From: Christensenella sp. UBA3792
Lineage (GTDB): Bacteria > Bacillota > Clostridia > Christensenellales > CAG-138
DNA: 11,680 nt
Reading direction: 5' to 3'
Assembly: GCA_002369195.1 (NCBI GenBank)
Contig: DFEW01000043.1
Location: 10,352-22,031 of the forward strand
Position 1 is the stretch's first letter. Each line of letters opens with the position of its first letter. Under the pieces are notes generated by a model. It was not told where the DNA came from and did not search any database. It saw only the letters and a list, made by a program, of their open reading frames with translations. This document shows, in pieces, positions 7,495 through 11,680 of the stretch. The translations under genes and the position numbers were made by a program.

Positions 7495-7523
7495 AATATA
7501 TCAGATTTTACAGCAAATTGCAA
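7495..7523 (-). promoter_or_regulatory. Promoter of trkA-trkH
   Basis: On the minus strand TTGCAA (7518-7523) and TATATT (7495-7500) are 17 bases apart, giving a start near 7488 and a leader of about 33 bases. The -35 hexamer and spacer length are the same as those of the ktrB promoter. Confidence 0.65.
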
Positions 7524-7573
7524 GCATCTGCGGCACATGCCCGCCGATTCGCAGAATTTTTTCATTTTTGGGC

Positions 7574-7602
7574 TTGTGAACGGATCGAAAGTGTGCTAAT
7601 AT
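7574..7602 (+). promoter_or_regulatory. Promoter of the small lipoprotein gene
   Basis: TTGTGA at 7574-7579 and TAATAT at 7597-7602 are 17 bases apart, with a predicted start near 7609. The leader of about 22 bases contains AAGGAG at 7619-7624, 6 bases before the ATG at 7631. Confidence 0.65.
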
Positions 7603-7630
7603 GAATCGACTATCCGATAAGGAGACCCCT

Positions 7631-8107
7631 ATGAAAAAGATTTGTTCGATCCTTTTGATCGCCGTATTTCTGTTTGCAACGGTCGGCTGCTCCTGCGGGC
7701 TGAGCTGCTGCGGTTCCTCGCAGGTTCCCAAGACGCCCGAGAACCCGACCTTCGTGCTCGCATATGACGACGCGTCGATCAAGACCCTGCTCGCCTACTA
7801 TCAGGCGAACACCGGCTACCAGCCGAGCTTCACGGACGTAACCGAAAAGACCGAGGCGGCATACGATCCCGCGACGCTCGCCGCGCCCGCCTGCATCGCC
7901 GTTTTGAAGGACGAAACGGTCATCGCCAACCTCGAAGCCGCGAACTGGATCCGCGTTTCGCTCGACAATCCCTTCGGGCTGACCGTGCTCGAGCCGCCGT
8001 CCGGCAGCAGCGCGGTGCGCAACGAGAACGCGACCTCCGCTTTGAAGGTCTGGCTCGGCGGCGCGGAAGCGAAATATCTCTCCGAACATGCCGATCTTTG
8101 GCAGTAA
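7631..8107 (+). CDS. Small cysteine-rich lipoprotein of unknown function
   Basis: 158-residue predicted lipoprotein. It has a basic start (MKK), a hydrophobic signal segment (about 6-19) and a lipobox-like ATVGC with the probable modified Cys20. Three further cysteines follow at once (Cys22, Cys26, Cys27) in a Gly/Ser-rich stretch, and one more is at Cys88. The mature part (about 38-158) appears soluble with mixed strand and helix character. I do not recognise the family. FVLAYDDASIKTLLAYYQ near the start and the ending NATSALKVWLGGAEAKYL faintly recall solute-binding proteins, but at about 120 residues it could only be one lobe, so I give no function. The start at 7631 is fixed by AAGGAG at 7619-7624; an upstream in-frame ATG at 7601 falls inside the -10 box. 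It is a single-gene unit with its own promoter and terminator, divergent from trkA. Confidence 0.82.
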   Translation: MKKICSILLIAVFLFATVGCSCGLSCCGSSQVPKTPENPTFVLAYDDASIKTLLAYYQANTGYQPSFTDVTEKTEAAYDPATLAAPACIAVLKDETVIANLEAANWIRVSLDNPFGLTVLEPPSGSSAVRNENATSALKVWLGGAEAKYLSEHADLWQ

Positions 8108-8121
8108 ATGCCGTCCCTTTC

Positions 8122-8151
8122 GATCCCGAACCCGTTTCGGGATCTTTTTTT
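8122..8151 (+). terminator. Intrinsic terminator of the lipoprotein gene
   Basis: Perfect 9-pair stem, GATCCCGAA (8122-8130) with TTCGGGATC (8136-8144), and a 5-base loop, followed by seven T (8145-8151). It begins 14 bases after the stop codon. Confidence 0.93.
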
Positions 8152-8156
8152 GCACT

Positions 8157-8176
8157 TTTTGGAATTTTTTCCAAAA
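8157..8176. repeat. Inverted repeat upstream of the sigma factor promoter
   Basis: TTTTGGAA (8157-8164) and TTCCAAAA (8169-8176) are perfect inverted 8-mers around TTTT. They end 5 bases before the candidate ECF -35 box, where an operator or an upstream AT-rich promoter element would sit. It could also be a fold following the terminator. Confidence 0.5.
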
Positions 8177-8181
8177 CCCCC

Positions 8182-8210
8182 TGTAACACTTTTGCCGTTT
8201 CGTGTGTCTC
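8182..8210 (+). promoter_or_regulatory. Candidate ECF-type, possibly self-regulated promoter of the sigma operon
   Basis: TGTAAC at 8182-8187 resembles the -35 motif of many ECF sigma factors (TGAAAC/TGTAAC). About 13-17 bases later lies CGTGTGTCTC (8201-8210), resembling ECF -10 elements built on CGT or GTC. No good SigA promoter is seen in this gap; the TATGAT at 8211-8216 has no -35 at a fitting distance. Self-regulation is the common pattern for such operons and is inferred here. Confidence 0.5.
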
Positions 8211-8247
8211 TATGATGAAGAACTGAGGGAAAGGGTATCTGAAGGTT

Positions 8248-8793
8248 ATGATTCTATTGCTTGCGCTGACCGACAGCGAAGCGGACGCGATCCTTCTGAC
8301 CGAGCTGTTCGACGAAACCTATCACCGCATGAAGGTGACGGCGATGGGGATTCTGCACGACGAGTCGGAAGCGGAGGACGCGGTGCAGGATACGTTTATC
8401 AAGTGTATGCGCCGCATCGACACCGTTCGCGATCTCGCGCCGGACGCGCGTCCGTTCTATCTGCTGACTGCCGTGAAGCGCACCGCGCTGAACCGTCTGC
8501 GCGACAGGCGGCGGTTTACCGAACTCCCGCAGGACGATCTGCTCGACGGAGACGACGTCTCGGTCGAGGAAAAGACGATCCGCACGCTGACGCTCGAACA
8601 GGTGCTCGCCGCGTTCACGCGTCTGCCGGATGCGTACAAGGAGGTCCTGCGCTATAAGTATCTGCTTGATTTGAACGATCGCGAGATCGCGAAGCTGCTC
8701 GGTGTGCGAAAGAACTCCGTCCGGGTCTATCTGATGCGGGCGCGCAAGGCCGTGCTGGAACTGTGTAAGGAGGATGCCGATGAAAAAGCGTGA
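8248..8793 (+). CDS. ECF-family RNA polymerase sigma factor
   Basis: 181-residue sigma-70 family factor of the extracytoplasmic function group, directing RNA polymerase to a small stress regulon. Region 2 spans about 19-90: HDESEAEDAVQDTFIKCMRRI (regions 2.1-2.2) and FYLLTAVKRTALNRLRDRRR (2.3-2.4, melting and -10 recognition). A short acidic linker (92-112) follows, then region 4 (about 116-173) with a helix-turn-helix at DLNDREIAKLLGVRKNSVRVYLMRARKAV for -35 recognition. There is no region 1 or 3, as expected. The start is not certain: the ATG at 8248 has GAAGG only 2 bases upstream, while an in-frame TTG at 8257 would be 11 bases from it; the difference is three residues. It overlaps the next gene by 14 bases, a standard arrangement for a sigma factor and its anti-sigma. 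Confidence 0.94.
   Translation: MILLLALTDSEADAILLTELFDETYHRMKVTAMGILHDESEAEDAVQDTFIKCMRRIDTVRDLAPDARPFYLLTAVKRTALNRLRDRRRFTELPQDDLLDGDDVSVEEKTIRTLTLEQVLAAFTRLPDAYKEVLRYKYLLDLNDREIAKLLGVRKNSVRVYLMRARKAVLELCKEDADEKA
8767..8773 (+). promoter_or_regulatory. Ribosome binding site deciding the anti-sigma start
   Basis: AAGGAGG lies 6 bases before the ATG at 8780 and directly abuts an in-frame ATG at 8774, so 8780 is the likelier start. The site lies inside the sigma factor gene, favouring coupled expression. Confidence 0.8.
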
Positions 8794-10675
8794 ATTTGAA
8801 GCTCTGCTGCGCGAAGCCGTGCAGCTGGACGCCGAGGCGCAGGGGCGCAGAATGCAGCTCGAAACGTCGTTCGTGCCGGTTCCCGACGAATCGCGCCGCC
8901 GGTTCCTTGCCGCGCTCAACGGCGGTTCGCACGCGAAGCGTTCCGCCGCGCCGTCCGAGCCGTTTGAAGCCGAGCCGGAGACGGAAAGCCGGACGCCCTC
9001 GCCGATGCGCGAGCGCGCGCGCCGCATTCTCGTGACGGTCCTTTCCGTCGGCGCAGGTGCCGCCGCGGCAGCCGCGCTTCTGATCGTCGTTGTACTGCCG
9101 TTCCTTCGCGACGGCGGCAGCAGAAAACCCGCCGATGCGATCGACACGCCTCCCACCGCCGCCGCTTCCGCGCTGCCCTACGACGAACTGGAACCGACCG
9201 TTCCCGCCGACGCGCCCGATCCGATCGAGCTGCCGGAGCATCCGTACGATCCCGATTCGCTCGAAGGCGAGTGGACCTCCGACGACGGCGAAGGCGGCAA
9301 GCCCTCCACGCTCGTGATCGATCGGAACGGCACGGCGACGGTCACCGGCCTTCAAAGCGACGACGGCGGCGCGAAAACATATGCCGTAACCGAACAGGAC
9401 GGCGGTCTGTATCTAACGTCGGAAAGCGAAACGCTGCTGCTTGCGCGCGATCTGTCCGCCGATGCGCTGCTCGTGATGCGGCCCGATTTTGTCTGCACAG
9501 TGTTCTATCGCGATCTCGATGCGCGCGCCGACATGTTCTCCTCCGTCCCCGCCGCGCCTGCAATCGCCGAGACGGACGCGTTCTGCGGCGTATGGGCGCT
9601 TGACCGCGTCGAAACCGGTTTTGCCGTCTTCGATCTGTCCGCCCTGTCCGGTCATCTGACGGTCGGTAGAACCGACGCGCGCTGCGCGGTGCGCCTTTGC
9701 GGAAAAGCCGATCCGAACGCGCATGTATATACCGCTGCCGATTCGATCCTCTCCTTCGCAGCCGATAACGCCGTTTTGACCGGCGGTCGGGACGCCCAGA
9801 CCGGCGAACTGCGGCTTTCCGTGCTATATGACGGTCAGACGCCGACCGGCGCCGAACCGGCGCTCGTGTTCTCGCCCGTACCCGGCGTGACGGAGCCGCT
9901 CGACCGCTGGACGATCTGCGGCACCTGGGACGGCATCGACGGACAGCTCTACGCCGAGGGCTGGACGATGACGCTTCGCGTGAACGCGATCGGCTATGCG
10001 ACGCTCGAAGCGCAGCATGACGGCGTGACGGAACAGAAGGAAGGATATCTTAACTCCACCTCATGGCTTTACACGGTCCAACTCAACGGCAGAAGAGATG
10101 TGTTCGGGATGTTCTCGTGCTTTGGCTTCGACACGGTATCCGGAACGCTCCGCATGGTTGACATGGATCAGCTCCATATAGAAGACGACGATCTGTCCAT
10201 GACGCGGATGGTCTTTTGCCGTCGGACCGATGAAAACGGCGATGCGATCCCGCCCGAGGGGCTCACCGAGATCCCCCTGTCGGAGCTGGACGGTCACTGG
10301 CTGCCGACGGGCGGCAAATGGGCAACGAAGTATCCGTATATCGAGATGACGTTCTCCTCATCCGCGGACGAAGTGGAGTGGCGGCTGGTGAACGAGCAGC
10401 TGAGCTACGATAAGATAGTACCGCGCTGGGAGACTCGCGAATACCTGATCGACGGCGATGCGATACGGTTGTACAGAATCGGCAAAGAAGTGCAGTTCTT
10501 CCTGCATCCGAAATACGACACCGGTTACTATACCGCTACCTGGGGCGACATGACGCTTCGATACGATCGGGAGAATCATACGATCCATATTGTGCAGCAC
10601 GACGTCGATCTGTACATACTGGAGAAGGAGAAAACGCCTGAGCCGACGCCCGCTCCGTACGACGAAACGCCTTAA
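8780..10675 (+). CDS. Putative membrane anti-sigma factor with four extracytoplasmic GxW modules
   Basis: 631-residue single-pass membrane protein, probably the anti-sigma partner of the preceding ECF factor. Residues 1-80 are cytoplasmic, charged and partly helical (MKKREFEALLREAVQLDAEAQ), with no Cys and so no HxxxCxxC zinc motif of the ZAS class. One transmembrane helix spans about 83-109, after RERARR, giving an N-in topology. A Pro/Ala/Asp-rich linker runs to about 160. The rest holds four similar units, each starting with Gly-x-Trp: LEGEW (161-165), FCGVW (268-272), ICGTW (379-383) and LDGHW (503-507), about 107-124 residues apart. Each unit is strand-rich and ends in a hydrophobic stretch such as LVMRPDF or LYILEK, as in lipocalin-like beta-barrel repeats. 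The protein ends in a short Pro-rich tail. The role as anti-sigma rests on the gene overlap and topology; the modules are presumably a sensor or ligand-binding part. GC falls clearly in the last ~650 bases. Confidence 0.85.
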   Translation: MKKREFEALLREAVQLDAEAQGRRMQLETSFVPVPDESRRRFLAALNGGSHAKRSAAPSEPFEAEPETESRTPSPMRERARRILVTVLSVGAGAAAAAALLIVVVLPFLRDGGSRKPADAIDTPPTAAASALPYDELEPTVPADAPDPIELPEHPYDPDSLEGEWTSDDGEGGKPSTLVIDRNGTATVTGLQSDDGGAKTYAVTEQDGGLYLTSESETLLLARDLSADALLVMRPDFVCTVFYRDLDARADMFSSVPAAPAIAETDAFCGVWALDRVETGFAVFDLSALSGHLTVGRTDARCAVRLCGKADPNAHVYTAADSILSFAADNAVLTGGRDAQTGELRLSVLYDGQTPTGAEPALVFSPVPGVTEPLDRWTICGTWDGIDGQLYAEGWTMTLRVNAIGYATLEAQHDGVTEQKEGYLNSTSWLYTVQLNGRRDVFGMFSCFGFDTVSGTLRMVDMDQLHIEDDDLSMTRMVFCRRTDENGDAIPPEGLTEIPLSELDGHWLPTGGKWATKYPYIEMTFSSSADEVEWRLVNEQLSYDKIVPRWETREYLIDGDAIRLYRIGKEVQFFLHPKYDTGYYTATWGDMTLRYDRENHTIHIVQHDVDLYILEKEKTPEPTPAPYDETP

Positions 10676-10679
10676 GCGC

Positions 10680-10708
10680 TTGCGTTTGCCGTCCGCGTCT
10701 GTTATAAT
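10680..10708 (+). promoter_or_regulatory. Promoter of the patatin-like phospholipase gene
   Basis: TTGCGT at 10680-10685 and consensus TATAAT at 10703-10708 are 17 bases apart, with a predicted start near 10715. The -35 box starts 4 bases after the stop of the preceding gene. GGAG at 10743-10746 lies 7 bases before the ATG. No terminator separates the two genes, so read-through from the sigma operon is also possible. Confidence 0.75.
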
Positions 10709-10753
10709 GCAGCAAGCGGGCGGCAAAGTCCCGCAAAGAAACGGAGTCTCAAC

Positions 10754-11539
10754 ATGGGTGAACGGAAGAAAATCGGTCTCGCGCTCGGCGCGGGCGGCGG
10801 CAGAGGCATGGCGCACATCGGCGTCCTGCAGGTATTGGAGGAACACAACGTTCCGATCGACATGATTTCCGGCTGCAGCGCAGGCGCGCTGGTCGCGGCG
10901 ATCTACGCGGCAGGCACCGATCTCAAACTGCTCGAGCAGTATCTCGTGACGCTGATGCCGAAGGACATCATCGACCCGACGATCATCACGCGCGGCGGCG
11001 TCCTTTCGGGCGGCAAGGTCGAGGAAATCATCAGCACCCTGTCGCACGGACTGATGATCGAGGATACGCGCATCCCGTGCTTCATCGGCGCAACCGACCT
11101 CGAAAGCGCCGAATACCATATCTTCGACCATTGCAAGCTGCATGAGGCGGCGCGCGCCAGCATGGCGGTGCCCGGCGTCTTTACGCCCGCATACGTGCAG
11201 GGGCATTGGTACATCGACGGCGGCACGCTGCAGGAGCTGCCCGTGGAGGTCTTGCGCGAACACGGCGCGGATGCGGTCATCGCGGTCGATCTGTCGATCA
11301 AGAGCCCGTTCGTCATTCAGCCGGGCAAGGCACCGACCGCGCATGCGACGGTGCTGCGCGCGTTTGACCTGATGCAAAAGGCGATGGGTCGCCTGCGCAA
11401 CGATCCCGTCGACGTGCGCATCAAGCCGGATGTGTCCTTCATGGGGCTCGTCTCCACGACCGGCGCGGAACGCGCGATCGCCATCGGCCGCGAATGCGCC
11501 GAGGCGGCGATGCCGCAGATCGAAAAGCTGCTCGATTGA
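10754..11539 (+). CDS. Patatin-like phospholipase (RssA/NTE-type acyl hydrolase)
   Basis: 261-residue serine acyl hydrolase of the patatin fold, predicted to cleave ester bonds of lipids with a Ser-Asp dyad. All key motifs are present: the glycine-rich oxyanion loop GAGGGRG (12-18), the nucleophile elbow GCSAG with Ser42 (40-44), and DGG with the catalytic Asp155 (155-157). The segment ARASMAVPGVFTPAYVQGHWYIDGG is characteristic of the bacterial RssA/YchK/YlbK group. No signal peptide or transmembrane helix is visible, so it is likely cytoplasmic or peripheral to the membrane. The length fits the short single-domain group. Its physiological substrate is unknown for most members. It has its own promoter and a strong terminator and is probably a single-gene unit. 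Confidence 0.94.
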   Translation: MGERKKIGLALGAGGGRGMAHIGVLQVLEEHNVPIDMISGCSAGALVAAIYAAGTDLKLLEQYLVTLMPKDIIDPTIITRGGVLSGGKVEEIISTLSHGLMIEDTRIPCFIGATDLESAEYHIFDHCKLHEAARASMAVPGVFTPAYVQGHWYIDGGTLQELPVEVLREHGADAVIAVDLSIKSPFVIQPGKAPTAHATVLRAFDLMQKAMGRLRNDPVDVRIKPDVSFMGLVSTTGAERAIAIGRECAEAAMPQIEKLLD

Positions 11540-11548
11540 GCGAAATAT

Positions 11549-11581
11549 AAAACGCCGGTTCTCCGGCGTTTTGTTGCTTTT
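11549..11581 (+). terminator. Intrinsic terminator after the phospholipase gene
   Basis: Perfect 10-pair stem, AAAACGCCGG (11549-11558) with CCGGCGTTTT (11563-11572), loop TTCT, followed by a T-rich tail to 11581. It starts 9 bases after the stop codon. The A-rich left arm could let it act weakly on the other strand as well. Confidence 0.92.
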
Positions 11582-11599
11582 GGGCTCGTGCACTTCATG

Positions 11600-11655
11600 G
11601 CTTCTCCCCCTTCAGGGTGGAGAAGCTGTCGACGTCAGGTGACTGATGAGGGGGG
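11600..11655. repeat. Candidate dispersed intergenic palindromic element
   Basis: GCTTCTCC (11600-11607) pairs with GGAGAAGC (11619-11626), extended by CCC/GGG (11608-11610 and 11615-11617) around TTCA with one bulged T. A second, weaker palindromic part follows (GTC, GACGTC, GAC; 11628-11643). The element ends in CTGATGAGGGGGG (11643-11655), whose complement partly repeats CCCCCTTCAG (11606-11615), like imperfect terminal inverted repeats. From memory this layout (C-rich start, hairpin, GCTGTC...GACTGATGAGGGG) resembles a short non-coding repeat scattered between genes in many gut Clostridia. Only one copy is in the window, so its repeat nature cannot be shown here. The last 25 bases of the window show nothing else recognisable. 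Confidence 0.55.
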
Positions 11656-11680
11656 TCTTCTGCGGGCTGCCGGGGTCGTC

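Noticed and set aside
7631..8107. Assigning the lipoprotein to a solute-binding (tungstate-like) family
   Set aside because: Only a faint resemblance in a few segments and far too short for a two-lobed binding protein.
8211..8216. TATGAT as the -10 box of a SigA promoter for the sigma operon
   Set aside because: The only TTG-type -35 (TTGCCG at 8192) is 13 bases away, too short; the ECF-like pair fits better.
10358..11593. Minus-strand open frame of 411 codons over the phospholipase gene
   Set aside because: Shadow frame crossing a strong terminator and two genes; the plus strand has the patatin motifs and proper start signals.

Overview
The window carries ten protein-coding genes, one of them cut by the left edge, with short AT-rich promoters set in a GC-rich, GC3-biased background. 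Ribosome binding sites are mostly strong AAGGAGG-type, the promoters are SigA-like with 17 or 18 base spacers, and the mix of genes (KtrAB, a LmrC/TM287-like ABC half-exporter, an ECF sigma factor with a membrane anti-sigma) suggests a GC-rich uncultured member of the Bacillota (Clostridia), possibly gut-associated. The palindromic element at the right edge fits this. The taxonomy is an inference. There is no rRNA, tRNA, CRISPR array, integrase or transposase.

Layout. 1-1514 (minus): 3'-truncated ABC exporter half-transporter. 1647-2474 (plus): DEDDh 3'-5' exonuclease with an unassigned C-terminal region. Its promoter predicts transcription starting on the A of the ATG, i.e. a leaderless mRNA. 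2571-4596 (plus): ktrB-ktrA, a potassium channel-like transporter and its RCK gating subunit. 4642-7454 (minus): trkA-trkH, a second and distinct potassium uptake system with an ATGA stop/start overlap. The two potassium operons converge on one bidirectional terminator at 4606-4639. 7631-8107 (plus): small cysteine-rich lipoprotein of unknown function with its own promoter and terminator. 8248-10675 (plus): ECF sigma factor overlapping a 631-residue single-pass membrane protein, probably its anti-sigma, whose outer part appears to consist of four repeated GxW (lipocalin-like) modules. 10754-11539 (plus): patatin-like phospholipase of the RssA type. 11549-11581: terminator. 11600-11655: hairpin-rich element resembling a dispersed intergenic repeat.

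How it fits together. Much of the window concerns the cell envelope: potassium homeostasis by two systems next to each other, an ABC exporter, a lipoprotein, envelope-stress type sigma/anti-sigma signalling and a lipid acyl hydrolase. Joint control is not shown by the sequence, except that the ktrB and trkA promoters share the same -35 hexamer (TTGCAA) and 17-base spacer. The best candidates for something undescribed are the sigma/anti-sigma pair with the repeated extracytoplasmic sensor, and the leaderless exonuclease. No intergenic gap exceeds 180 bases.
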